From NCBI GenBank assembly GCA_018240785.1, contig JAFEFC010000024.1:95793-159792 (forward strand): a DNA stretch of 64,000 bases, written 5' to 3'. Below, piece by piece: positions 17,211 to 25,633 of the stretch. The notes beneath the pieces are model-generated. The model was given only the letters and a program-made list of their open reading frames with translations, was not told the origin of the DNA and ran no database searches. Position 1 is the stretch's first letter. Every line of letters begins with the position of its first letter. A program made the translations under genes and the position numbers. This stretch comes from Pseudomonadota bacterium. Lineage in GTDB: Bacteria; Pseudomonadota; Gammaproteobacteria; Burkholderiales; Rhodocyclaceae.

Positions 17211-18812
17211 TCAGAAGGTCTTGAGGAATTCGACCAGCGCCTCCTTGTCGGCGTCCGGCAGATCGGTGCCGTAGGCGTGGCCTTCGTGTCCGGCATTGCC
17301 GTTGCCGGGCTTGGTGGTATCGAACACGAACAGGCCCGCGGTGGTGCCGTCCTTCGCATCGGCAGGCAGGGTGGATGCGAAGCCGATCCGCTCACGATCG
17401 TAGAGGTCGCTGCCACGCGCGAACTTCGCCGGGCGCATCGACGACGGTTCGAGCAGGTCGCGCAGCGTGGGCACCGAGCCGTTGTGCAGGTAGGGCGCGC
17501 GCAGCCAGATACCGTCGAGCGGCATGTTGGCGTAGCCCCACGTCTTGCGGAAATGCTGGAAGCGGTGCGGGTAGCCGGCGTACAGCGTCGCCTGGTTCAC
17601 AGCGAGGTCGCGCGTGTAGGAGTCGAGCCGTGCGCGGTCGGTGCCGATCTCGGCGATCGGCGTCACATGCCCGACCTTTGCGCCGCGGAAATCGCTGCCG
17701 CTGGCGCCGTGACAGCCGGCGCAGTATTCGGCATACAAGGGCGCGCCGCGCGCCGCGCGGTCGCGGTCGATCGGGTAGGGGTATTGCGGCGGGGTCGCGT
17801 CCAGCAGCCACTCCTCGACGCGGCCGATCGCTGCGAGGTCGATGGTGGGCGGCGTGGTGCCGGTGCCGAAGGCGGCGCTCTTGTTGCGCTCTTCGGTGTG
17901 GTTGTTGTTGCCGTCCCAGTGCAGTTGCATGCGCTCGCCGTCGTCGCGCGTCATGCGCTTGCGCTGGTTCCAGATCGACGGGAAATCGGACGCGCCGAGC
18001 AGCTCCTGCGCGGGCAGCATCTTCATTGGAAAGTTGAACAGCACCTTCGCCGAGTTGAATGTGTCCACCCGGCCCGGCCCCCATTCCGGCTGGTCGGCGA
18101 CGAAGTCGAAGCGGCCGCGCAGCATCAGCAGGCGCTCGCGCATCAGCGCGATCGCCACCGGATACACGAGGTAGCGGTCGATCGGGTTCAGCTTGCCGGC
18201 GAGGCGGTCGATCTCGGGCACGATGAACTCGCGTGAGAACTTTGGCCCGGCGGCGCAGTTGAAGAAGAAGGTCTCGAAGGCGCGGATGTCGAAGCGGTGC
18301 GCCGGCATGCCCACGATGATGCGCGGGGCGGCATCCGGCGCGTCGCGCACAGTGCTGGTGTGGCAGGCGGCGCAGTTCAGGAATACGCGGTCCAGCCCGA
18401 GGTTGCGCCGCTTCGACACGCCGATCGGCAGGTCGCGGCCGTCCTCGTAGATCAGGCCGAGCGCGGCGTAGCCGCTCACCGCGGGAGTGCCCGCCGCGGG
18501 GCCTGTCGCGGTCCTGATCGCCGACGCGGCAGCAGGGCGAGCACTGGCCGGCAGATGTTCGGCGCACACCTGCGGCAGCGCCTGCCAGATCCAGTAGGGA
18601 AAGCCGGATTCGCGTTCGCCGCCGGTGGAGCCGTACTTGAAGTGCTGCAGCGGGTCGGTGTAGGTCACCGCTTCGTCGGGCAGGAAGCGCGCCATCGCAT
18701 ACAGCGCCACCAGCAGGATGACGATCCATGGCAGCCAGACGATGAAGCGCCACAGCAGGCCCGGCCTGCGGTGTGCGACCGGCGTGGGCGCGGGGCGGGC
18801 GGGCTCGGTCAT
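17211..18812 (-). CDS. Di-heme c-type cytochrome, RoxA/MauG-like (paralogue)
   Basis: A 533-residue membrane-anchored cytochrome (hydrophobic segment about 20-42). Heme motifs are CAACH (147-151) and CAGCH (364-368). It shares with the downstream gene the FKYGSTGGERESGFPYWIW block near 58-76, the GIWLRAPYLHNGSVPTLRDL block and the C-terminal GHAYGTDLPDADKEALVEFL. Extra Ala/Pro-rich sequence near 88-112 distinguishes it. The pair probably arose by tandem duplication. Its start is 21 bases after the next upstream cytochrome, and a 94-base gap precedes the downstream one. Function is not established. Confidence 0.87.
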   Translation of the reverse strand: MTEPARPAPTPVAHRRPGLLWRFIVWLPWIVILLVALYAMARFLPDEAVTYTDPLQHFKYGSTGGERESGFPYWIWQALPQVCAEHLPASARPAAASAIRTATGPAAGTPAVSGYAALGLIYEDGRDLPIGVSKRRNLGLDRVFLNCAACHTSTVRDAPDAAPRIIVGMPAHRFDIRAFETFFFNCAAGPKFSREFIVPEIDRLAGKLNPIDRYLVYPVAIALMRERLLMLRGRFDFVADQPEWGPGRVDTFNSAKVLFNFPMKMLPAQELLGASDFPSIWNQRKRMTRDDGERMQLHWDGNNNHTEERNKSAAFGTGTTPPTIDLAAIGRVEEWLLDATPPQYPYPIDRDRAARGAPLYAEYCAGCHGASGSDFRGAKVGHVTPIAEIGTDRARLDSYTRDLAVNQATLYAGYPHRFQHFRKTWGYANMPLDGIWLRAPYLHNGSVPTLRDLLEPSSMRPAKFARGSDLYDRERIGFASTLPADAKDGTTAGLFVFDTTKPGNGNAGHEGHAYGTDLPDADKEALVEFLKTF

Positions 18813-18833
18813 GGTCTTGCTCCTCGGTGCAGA

Positions 18834-20993
18834 TCAGTCGGTGCCCGCCACGCAGGGGGCGAGCGTCGCATAGGGGCGGGCGAGCACCGCAGCGGGTGTG
18901 AGGGAACGCTGCGCCAGCAGCCCCTCGAGCCGGGCGGTCATCGCCGGCCGGTCGGACGACTGCAGGAAGGCGGCCGCATGGGCAGCGGCCGGCGGCGGCA
19001 TCGGCGTCTTCGGCCGCGTGGCCGGCTGGCGCGCGTTCATCGCCAGCCGGAACAGCATGCGTTCGGCACAGCCGGTGATCTGCGCCCGTACCTGGTCGTC
19101 GCTGCCGCGCAGGAAACCCGGCGGGAAAAGGGTCGCTGCGGCGTGGCACTGGCTGCACTGGCGTGCGAAAGGCTGCAGGTCGGGCGGCCAGGCCGTGTCA
19201 CGCACCGGCACCGGATCGGCCAGCCGCGGCGCAGTGCGCGAAGGCCGAACCGCTGGCGACGTCATCGCTGCGGGCGAGACGCCAAGACTCGCAAGCAGTG
19301 GCGGCAGCACGGCCGATCGGCGCAGCGGCGCCGCATCGAGGGCGTCGCTGCTACCGGCGAGCGTCGCTTCGGCGAGCCGGTCGATCGCCGCGTCCAGCGG
19401 CGCCAGGTCGGCGACGAGCGTCACGCTCGCGCGCACCGGGGGCGGTTCGGCGCCCGTGGACGCGCCAGGCCAGGTGACGTCTATCCGTCGGATGGTCTCG
19501 CCGCTGGCGGCGCGCACGCTGCGATCGCCGCGGCTCGGCACGAGATGCATCGTCATCTGCGCCGCGCCGCGGCGCGTGGAAGTCGAATCGAGTACGACCG
19601 CGCCGATCCCATCGTTGCCGGGAAGGACCAGCCGATCGCCGCTGCCGCCTGCCGCCGTCCCGTCACGCAGCGCGAGGCGCGCCTGCAGGCGGGCGCCCTC
19701 CGCCCCCTCGCAGTCGAGATCGAGCCGGGCTCCGGCGGCTGCGCGCCCGATGCAGCTCAAGGCCAACTGGCGGACATCCGTCGCCACGCCGTGCTGCGCC
19801 GCCAGGGCGCGCAGCCGCCGGTCGATGAGGGCGATGTCCGCGCGTGAAAAGAACATCGACAGCGCACCGACGAAGCGGACCGCATCCGCTGCGCTGCGGC
19901 CCGGCCATGTTTCCAGCGGCGCGCGCAGCGCCAGCGGATCGAAGGCGGCCGCAATGTCGGCGTAACGGCGCAACTCCGCGTCGGCGGGCGGCGGGCGGCC
20001 ACCCTCGATGCCGGCGAAGGGCTGGCGGTTGGGCAATGACGGGTCGGCAATCGCCAGCCCGGACGGCCAGCGCTGCTGCCAGTTTGCCAGCAGCGGTTCG
20101 AGCAGGGCCGGCCGGTGGGCGAGCGCATCGACCGTCGTGCTGCGGCCGTCGGTGAGCCGATGGCGCAGCGCCTGGCGCAGCGCCTCGGCGCGGCAGTTCA
20201 CCGCCGCCTCGCGGCGCGGCGCGGCGCAGCCCTCGCGCCACAGGCGTTGGGCCGTGCCGAGCAGGTTGGCACGTGCGGTGGCGCTATTGATCGCGTCGGG
20301 CACGTCCACCCCATGGCGCCAGTCCAGGCCGTAGTAGGGCAGCCCGGTCGCCGCGAGCCGCGCGGCCACCGGTGCGCTGGCGCTGGTCTCGTCCCAGGAC
20401 TGGCGCGAGAAAATGGGGGCGGCGTTGTGATGGCAGGCGAGGCACAGCGTGCGGCTGGCGTAGCCGACGTCGGGCGTGGCGCCCGCGCGGTAGTTGCGCA
20501 CCAACTGGAATTCGAAGCGTCCGGCGGCCTCGTTGTAGCTGATCACTTCGAGCGCGGCGGCCTTCTCGTGGTAGGCCACGTACAGGCGGTCGCGCAGGTA
20601 GGGGTGGCCGGGGGCCGAGGTCGCCGTCGGTTCGCCGGTCACGGCCGCCACCACACGGGGGTAGCGGAAGGCGTCGGTGTCTCCTGCGGCATGGCGTTGC
20701 AGCGAGCGGCCGAGCGGAATCAGTACCACGGAAAGTCCTCCGGACGGCTGGCCAGGGTCGAGCTGAAGCGAGACGCGCTGCAACAACGCCGGGAAAGGGA
20801 AGGGCAGCGACGGAACGCCGCTTGCGCCCACCTCGAAGAGTTCGTCGAACAACGAGCGCCCTGCGACTGGCAGGTCGGGGCCGGCTGCCTCGATGACGCT
20901 GGCGGGTGCCGCCGCCGGTGAGGCCATCGTGCCGGCGGGCGCCAGCGCGGCTGTCAGCGCCAGGCTTTGGCACAGCGACGACCATCGCAACAT
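18834..20993 (-). CDS. Large exported di-heme c-type cytochrome of unknown function
   Basis: A 719-residue protein with a signal peptide (about 1-24). Two heme motifs stand far apart: CLACH (184-188, followed by HN) and CSQCH (613-617). The long middle (about 200-600) has no motif I recognise. Unlike its neighbours it lacks the APYLHNG block and the DLPxADKEAL tail, so it is not a simple paralogue. The C-terminal 110 residues look like a small cytochrome c domain. Its position between the lipoprotein and the RoxA-like pair suggests a partner in the same periplasmic electron-transfer or oxygenation complex. Confidence 0.8.
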   Translation of the reverse strand: MLRWSSLCQSLALTAALAPAGTMASPAAAPASVIEAAGPDLPVAGRSLFDELFEVGASGVPSLPFPFPALLQRVSLQLDPGQPSGGLSVVLIPLGRSLQRHAAGDTDAFRYPRVVAAVTGEPTATSAPGHPYLRDRLYVAYHEKAAALEVISYNEAAGRFEFQLVRNYRAGATPDVGYASRTLCLACHHNAAPIFSRQSWDETSASAPVAARLAATGLPYYGLDWRHGVDVPDAINSATARANLLGTAQRLWREGCAAPRREAAVNCRAEALRQALRHRLTDGRSTTVDALAHRPALLEPLLANWQQRWPSGLAIADPSLPNRQPFAGIEGGRPPPADAELRRYADIAAAFDPLALRAPLETWPGRSAADAVRFVGALSMFFSRADIALIDRRLRALAAQHGVATDVRQLALSCIGRAAAGARLDLDCEGAEGARLQARLALRDGTAAGGSGDRLVLPGNDGIGAVVLDSTSTRRGAAQMTMHLVPSRGDRSVRAASGETIRRIDVTWPGASTGAEPPPVRASVTLVADLAPLDAAIDRLAEATLAGSSDALDAAPLRRSAVLPPLLASLGVSPAAMTSPAVRPSRTAPRLADPVPVRDTAWPPDLQPFARQCSQCHAAATLFPPGFLRGSDDQVRAQITGCAERMLFRLAMNARQPATRPKTPMPPPAAAHAAAFLQSSDRPAMTARLEGLLAQRSLTPAAVLARPYATLAPCVAGTD

Positions 20994-21050
20994 GTCCGCC
21001 CCCGCACAGATCGGCCCAGCCGCGCGTGCGCCGAGGCGCGGCTGGGCGCA

Positions 21051-21971
21051 CTACCCGGTTCTGGCCGGCGCCATCACCACCAGGCGCTGCTGCGTCCCAG
21101 TCCAGCAGTCCTGCTGCACCTTGCCCGTCTTCAGGAACTCGTCCTTCGCACGCTCGGCGATGTCCTTGTTGTACAGAACGAAATTCACGACGAAGGCGCG
21201 ATCCAGGTAGGCGCGTCCCAGATAGAAGCCGGGATACACCATGCGGATCTCGTCACGAATCGCGAAACCGTCGCGGCCGGCCATGATGTCGGGCATGCGC
21301 CGGTAGCCTGGCAACTCGTCGGTGAAGGCGTAGTCGATGATGATGGACTCGCGCCGGCCGTCGAGCAGGCTTTGCCCGCAATACAGCTTGGCGGGGAAAA
21401 GCAGCCATTGGTCCTTGCCGTCGACGCGGGTCTTCTGCAAGGGATTGGCCGCGCTGTCCTCGACCAGGCCGAGCTTCTTCAAGGCATCGAGGTCCTCGAT
21501 GCGATTGCGCAGCAGGCGCTGGTCGCGGTAGAAGACCTTGCCCTTCCACAGCGTTTCGCCGATGAGGTCGAGCTTCGCGCCGGCTACGTTCACCAGCAGG
21601 CTCTTCAGGCCGCCGCCGGCGATCTCGGAAAGGCGCAGCTTGCCGCTGCCGCCGCGCGGGAAGAACAGGTCGCCCTCGAATGGCCCGTCCGGGATCGGGC
21701 CCGCGGTGAGTCGCGCGTAAATCTGGTCGACCTGTTCCTGATCGAGGAAGGAAAGGTTCTTCGGCGTGATCCTGTAGAGGTCTGCGGTGGACAGCGGGAA
21801 GCGGTGCTCCACGTAGGCGAAGTCGGGCTTGCCGGCGTAGTTCTCCGTATAGGGCGCGAACGAGATCACCGGCGCCGCCTTGTCCTCGGCACTTTCGAAG
21901 AAGCCGCAGCCGGCGAGCGCGAACGCGGCGAGCACACAGCCTGCGCGCGCGAGGGTCGGTGTCGGTTTCAT
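21051..21971 (-). CDS. Predicted lipoprotein of the cytochrome operon
   Basis: A 306-residue lipoprotein: signal peptide with lipobox LAGC (about residue 22) after MKPTPTLARAGCVLAAFALAG. No CxxCH motif is present. The mature protein contains KPDFAYVEHRFPLSTADLYR and a Cys near the middle (KLYCGQSLLDG). I do not recognise a domain. I chose the ATG at 21971 because AGGGGG stands 7 bases before it; an in-frame ATG 21 bases further up is less well placed. It starts 17 bases after the large cytochrome upstream gene and should anchor part of the complex in a membrane. Confidence 0.78.
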   Translation of the reverse strand: MKPTPTLARAGCVLAAFALAGCGFFESAEDKAAPVISFAPYTENYAGKPDFAYVEHRFPLSTADLYRITPKNLSFLDQEQVDQIYARLTAGPIPDGPFEGDLFFPRGGSGKLRLSEIAGGGLKSLLVNVAGAKLDLIGETLWKGKVFYRDQRLLRNRIEDLDALKKLGLVEDSAANPLQKTRVDGKDQWLLFPAKLYCGQSLLDGRRESIIIDYAFTDELPGYRRMPDIMAGRDGFAIRDEIRMVYPGFYLGRAYLDRAFVVNFVLYNKDIAERAKDEFLKTGKVQQDCWTGTQQRLVVMAPARTG

Positions 21972-21988
21972 GGCATGTCCCCCTGCAA

Positions 21989-24592
21989 TCACAGCGTGGC
22001 GAGGAAGGCGATCAACGCCTTCTTGTCGCTCTCGGGCAAATCTTCGCCGAAGCGGTGGCCTTCATTCTCCACCTCAGCCGTACAACTGCTGTAGATCTGC
22101 TTGATCAGGTAGGGCCGCGCCTTCAGCGCCTCGACCAGCGCATTGGGCTTGCCCACCAGCTCGCCTGCAATCGCCTGCAGATCCTGCAGCACCCTGGTAC
22201 CGGTCTCGGCGCCGAAGCGTTCGGCGAGGCTGCCTTCCAGGGCCTTGGCGTCCGTCTTCGCCCGCACCAGGTCGACGATGAACTGCTTGTGCTGGAAATT
22301 GCCGATGGTGCCGGCGGTCACGCCGCGGCCGTCGATCTCGCTCGGAATCGTGAGTTCGAAGCCGAGCAGCTTCTCCTTGTCGGTGCCGTCCCACAGCCGC
22401 GGGCCGATGCGCAGCGTGACGTCCTCGTTGAGCAGCGTCACCTTGGGAATGCGCTGCGCCGGGTTCAGCAGCTCCTCCATCGAAGCCTTGTAAAGCCGGA
22501 AGCGGCCTTCCACGCTGGGGTCGTACTCAAAGCAGGCCGGCTGCTGGTCGGCCGGCAGCAGCTTCACGTTGCTGCCATCGACGTAGCGCGGCCGCTTCGC
22601 GTAGAAGTCGTTCTCGGCGTTCTTCGGCTTGCCGCACAGCTCGGGCCCCATCGCGTTGTTGTGCAGGAAGGGGGCGTGCGCCCACAGGTTGAGCAGCGAA
22701 ACGTTGCGGTAGTAGCCGCGCCCGCCGTCGCCGGGTTCCTTCACGTTGGGGTCGGGCGGGCGTGCGCGCAGGGTCTCGGAGCCGTATTCCTGCCACACAT
22801 GGCCGGCCATGTGATTCGAGTGCAGCGCACGGCAGCGGAAGGTGCCGACTTCGGAGACCGGTGTGGCGCGGTCGTTGCCCAGCCAGTCCTCGCGCAGGCC
22901 GGTGCGGAGGTCGAGCTTGTGGAAGTCGAGCCCGGCGGTCTGGCCGGCGAGCGCCTCCGGCTGACTCGAGTGGCAGCGGGCGCAGGTGCTGGCAAAGACC
23001 TCGCTGCCGCGCGCAACTGCACCGGCGCCGAACTCCTTCTCGAGATCGGCGATCAGATCCTGTTCGGTGTAGGCCGCCGCCGGCATGGCCGCGCGGCGGA
23101 CGTTCTCGCGCGCGACGCGCAGGTCGGTGACGTGAGCCTCGGCCGACATGAAGAAGTCCAGGATATTGACGAGCCGGTCCTCGATCGCCCGGAAGTGGGG
23201 GCAGTCGCGCCGGCACTGTCCGATGTCGAACGGCGTCTGGCCAAAGTTGCGCTGCTGCGGGTCGAGCTGGCGCAAATCGGTGAGATGGTTCACCCAGCAC
23301 TGTTCCGAGCAGGAACCGATGTTGAAATACACCCGCTGGATCGCCTCGAGGGCACCGATCGAATCCTCTCCGCCCTTCAGGATGTGATGCACGGTCTCCT
23401 TCTGCAGCGACTTCTTCCAGCACTTGCCGTTACGCCCCGGTTCGCACCAGCAGCTCGTCTCGTCCTTGTCGTCGCCGCAACTGGCGACCTTGCGCCACTT
23501 GATGACGTCCTCGTCGGCGAAGGTGGGCCGCTTGGCGATGTTAATCAGCGCGTTGATCGTGCCGGGGTTGTTCACCTGGTCGGTGGGAATGGCCGAGGTG
23601 TCGCTCGCGCCCGGACGCGCGTGCGCGAACATCTGCCATTCCAGCGTGTTGCTGGCCATGCCCGACACCATGATCTCGGAGATGCGGGTGTACTGGTTGC
23701 CGACCAGGCCCTTGATGTTTTCCCACTTCGGGTTCGCCGGGTCGGCCGGCGGATTCAGCGGGTCGAAGGCGATGTGGCAGGAGCCGCAGGACGTGCCGAT
23801 CAGGAAAGGCGGCTCGATGCCGCCGTCCTGCAGGTGCGAGCGCGCCGCCTCGCTGCCGCCGCCGGCCGCGGCGATGGGCCGGTTGTAGCCTTCCCACGAG
23901 CCGGCCTTGCCGTTGAGCTTGACCCAGGCCGCCTTGTCGAAGCGCGGGTTGGGGAACTTGCGGATGCCCAGCGCGCCGGTCGAGGTGCCGAAGCGCAGGT
24001 CGCAGGCGGACTGGCGCTGGTCGCTGCTGGCGTGCGGGTCACCTTCCTTCAGCGGCGCGTCGCGGAAGTCGCATGCCGGGTCGGGATAGCCGCTGCGGCC
24101 GACGTAGCCCAGCAGTTCCTCGTCGCCCGGGCACCAGTCGAGGCCATACGTCTCGTCCAGGCTCTTGGCCGGGCAGTTCTTCGAGCCGGGCACGCAGCAC
24201 GCCGGGTCGTTGATGATCCCCCAGGCGCGGAAGCGGTCGCCGCGCTGGTCGGCGCGCAACACACGGAACCAGTCGATCAGTACGCCGACGCGCTGCTGGA
24301 AGACGTAGGTATGGAAGCGTTCGTTGCCTGCGGTGGCCTTGAACCAGATCAGGCGACCGGCGCATTCGGACTCGTTGAGCCCTTCGCGGGCGCAGGCTTC
24401 GTAGTAGGGGGCGTCCTGCTGGTGGACGACTTTCGCCGTGGGCGGCGTGGCGGCTGGCGTCGCCACCGGTGCGCCGGCAGCGGTATCTGCCGCGCCAGTC
24501 GTCCCTGCGCCAGGCAGCGTGGTGGCGGCGATGGGAATCGCCGCGACGAAGACCGCGACGAGCAGGGCGACGACGGCCAGCACGCGCTTCAT
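21989..24592 (-). CDS. Large di-heme cytochrome, RoxA/MauG-related (first gene of cytochrome operon)
   Basis: An 867-residue protein with an N-terminal membrane or signal segment (about 3-24). Heme motifs are CGSCH (269-273) and CARCH (537-541). Many other cysteines occur in clusters (near 132-140 and 372-391), suggesting disulfides. A block SLLNLWAHAPFLHNNAMGPE resembles the APYLHNG signature of the two small cytochromes, and the C-terminus GHRFGEDLPESDKKALIAFL matches their tails. The ATG at 24592 has a strong GGAGGTGG ribosome site; a frame running further upstream is not supported. It leads the five-gene operon. Confidence 0.83.
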   Translation of the reverse strand: MKRVLAVVALLVAVFVAAIPIAATTLPGAGTTGAADTAAGAPVATPAATPPTAKVVHQQDAPYYEACAREGLNESECAGRLIWFKATAGNERFHTYVFQQRVGVLIDWFRVLRADQRGDRFRAWGIINDPACCVPGSKNCPAKSLDETYGLDWCPGDEELLGYVGRSGYPDPACDFRDAPLKEGDPHASSDQRQSACDLRFGTSTGALGIRKFPNPRFDKAAWVKLNGKAGSWEGYNRPIAAAGGGSEAARSHLQDGGIEPPFLIGTSCGSCHIAFDPLNPPADPANPKWENIKGLVGNQYTRISEIMVSGMASNTLEWQMFAHARPGASDTSAIPTDQVNNPGTINALINIAKRPTFADEDVIKWRKVASCGDDKDETSCWCEPGRNGKCWKKSLQKETVHHILKGGEDSIGALEAIQRVYFNIGSCSEQCWVNHLTDLRQLDPQQRNFGQTPFDIGQCRRDCPHFRAIEDRLVNILDFFMSAEAHVTDLRVARENVRRAAMPAAAYTEQDLIADLEKEFGAGAVARGSEVFASTCARCHSSQPEALAGQTAGLDFHKLDLRTGLREDWLGNDRATPVSEVGTFRCRALHSNHMAGHVWQEYGSETLRARPPDPNVKEPGDGGRGYYRNVSLLNLWAHAPFLHNNAMGPELCGKPKNAENDFYAKRPRYVDGSNVKLLPADQQPACFEYDPSVEGRFRLYKASMEELLNPAQRIPKVTLLNEDVTLRIGPRLWDGTDKEKLLGFELTIPSEIDGRGVTAGTIGNFQHKQFIVDLVRAKTDAKALEGSLAERFGAETGTRVLQDLQAIAGELVGKPNALVEALKARPYLIKQIYSSCTAEVENEGHRFGEDLPESDKKALIAFLATL

Positions 24593-24823
24593 GATGCCAC
24601 CTCCAAGGGGGCGGGCCGACATCGACGATGCGACGCCCACCCATCCTCGCGGATGCGGTATTGCGCCACGCGACACGTCTCTCGCCAGGGCGGATACCAG
24701 GCGGCAGGGCTCTCTGTCGGCTTGACGGGCGCGCAACTCTCGCCACGCGACCACAGCTTGTTTCTAGTACTTAATTCCTAGCAGGAAATACCCCGTTTGC
24801 AAGCGTGTGGACGGCGTAAACGA

Positions 24824-24857
24824 CATTCGCCGCCCGGCGCATGCCGGGCGGCGAATG
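24824..24857 (-). terminator. Stem-loop downstream of phasin gene (perfect 15-bp stem)
   Basis: CATTCGCCGCCCGGC (24824-24838) and its exact complement (24843-24857) enclose a 4-base loop. On the minus strand it is followed by TCGTTT, so it can act as the phasin terminator and insulate the downstream cytochrome operon. Confidence 0.65.
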
Positions 24858-24870
24858 TGCGTGCTGCCGG

Positions 24871-24900
24871 GCCCGGGGCGATGCTGGCATCACCCCGGGC
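24871..24900 (-). terminator. First stem-loop after phasin stop
   Basis: A 14-base stem (24871-24884 with 24887-24900, one non-Watson-Crick pair) and a 2-base loop stand 10 bases after the phasin stop. No T-run follows, so it more likely stabilises the 3' end of the abundant phasin mRNA. The second stem-loop would be the real terminator. Confidence 0.5.
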
Positions 24901-24909
24901 AGGCCCTCA

Positions 24910-25476
24910 TCAGGCGGCGGCGTCCTTCTTGGCAGCGGCCTTCTTCGCGGCCGGCGCCGGCACGGCAGCCTTCTGCGCCGCGTTCAGGTTGGCTTCGAGG
25001 GTCTCGGTGGCCTGCTTCACCAGCTTGGTGAATTCGGCGTAGGCGTCGTTGGCGGCAGCGATCGCCTGCTTCATGCCGGCGAACAGCGGCTCCGAACCCT
25101 TGGGCGCCGACTTCTCGGCCTGCTCGATGGCCTGGGTGACAGCCTTGTTCACATCGGCGATGTTCGCCTCGACCAGCTTGGTCAGCTCCTGCTGGCCTTC
25201 GGTGGCGATCTCATACACGCTGCGGCTGTAATCGACGAACTTGTCGACCACCGGCTGGGCCAGATCCTGCTGCAGCTTGGCCAGATCCTGCGGCTGCTTG
25301 ACCTCGAGCAGGGTCTTGGCGCTGGCGGCGCTGTCTTCCAGCACGGCGCGCACGATGTTCATGTTCAGGGCAGCAAGGCGCTCGGCACGGCTCTGCACGC
25401 CGGCGATCATCTTCTGCACGGCTTCCATGTTGGCCTTGTTGGCGGCGGCGAAAGCTTCGGGGGCGAAGTAGTTCAT
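24910..25476 (-). CDS. phaP: Phasin family protein (PHB granule-associated)
   Basis: A 188-residue phasin that coats polyhydroxybutyrate granules. The phasin domain is evident in the N-terminal half (MNYFAPEAFAAANKANMEAV, then LAALNMNIVRAVLEDSAASA). The protein is almost entirely helical and ends in an Ala/Lys-rich tail (PAAKKAAAKKDAAA) typical of betaproteobacterial phasins. AGGAGA precedes the ATG. The promoter is flanked by two inverted PhaR-type sites, which supports control by polymer-sensing PhaR. The stand-alone gene ends in strong stem-loops. Confidence 0.94.
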   Translation of the reverse strand: MNYFAPEAFAAANKANMEAVQKMIAGVQSRAERLAALNMNIVRAVLEDSAASAKTLLEVKQPQDLAKLQQDLAQPVVDKFVDYSRSVYEIATEGQQELTKLVEANIADVNKAVTQAIEQAEKSAPKGSEPLFAGMKQAIAAANDAYAEFTKLVKQATETLEANLNAAQKAAVPAPAAKKAAAKKDAAA

Positions 25477-25532
25477 GGTGAATCTCCTGGAGGTTGAAGC
25501 GCAAATAGGGGTTGGAAGACTTCGCTGCTGCG

Positions 25533-25611
25533 TTTTGTGCGCTGCAGCATTGGACGCAAGTATAAGGTGTTTGAAGCGGCCGTCAATATCTTTTTGCTGC
25601 AGTGCACAAAA
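25533..25611 (-). promoter_or_regulatory. Phasin promoter flanked by two inverted PhaR-like operators
   Basis: On the minus strand -35 TTGACG (25581-25586) and -10 TATACT (25559-25564) have a 16-base spacer. Two copies of TTTTGTGCRCTGCAGCA in opposite orientation lie at 25533-25549 (just past the start point) and 25595-25611 (upstream of -35), differing at one base. TGC/GCA-rich sites upstream of phasin genes are the known targets of PhaR repressors. I infer repression released when granules form. Confidence 0.78.
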
Positions 25612-25633
25612 ATTCAGGCCGATCGCTTCCGCG

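Larger units (their letters stand above)
24593..24909. other. Intergenic region between cytochrome operon and phasin gene
   Basis: A 317-base gap without a convincing gene. It holds the two stem-loops behind the phasin gene (24824-24900) and an AT-richer stretch at 24760-24795 containing AGTACT and a short TTCCT-GCT-AGGAA inverted repeat on the minus strand. That stretch is the best candidate for the promoter and operator of the cytochrome operon. I could not place convincing -35/-10 boxes. Confidence 0.5.

Noticed and set aside
24721-24765. Sigma-54 promoter before the cytochrome operon
   Set aside because: TGGCGAGAGTTGC on the minus strand looks similar, but the GG-to-GC spacing is 8 instead of 10 bases.
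21959-24781. A 940-codon plus-strand frame opposite the large cytochrome
   Set aside because: The minus strand has heme motifs, a signal segment and a strong ribosome site; the plus frame has none.
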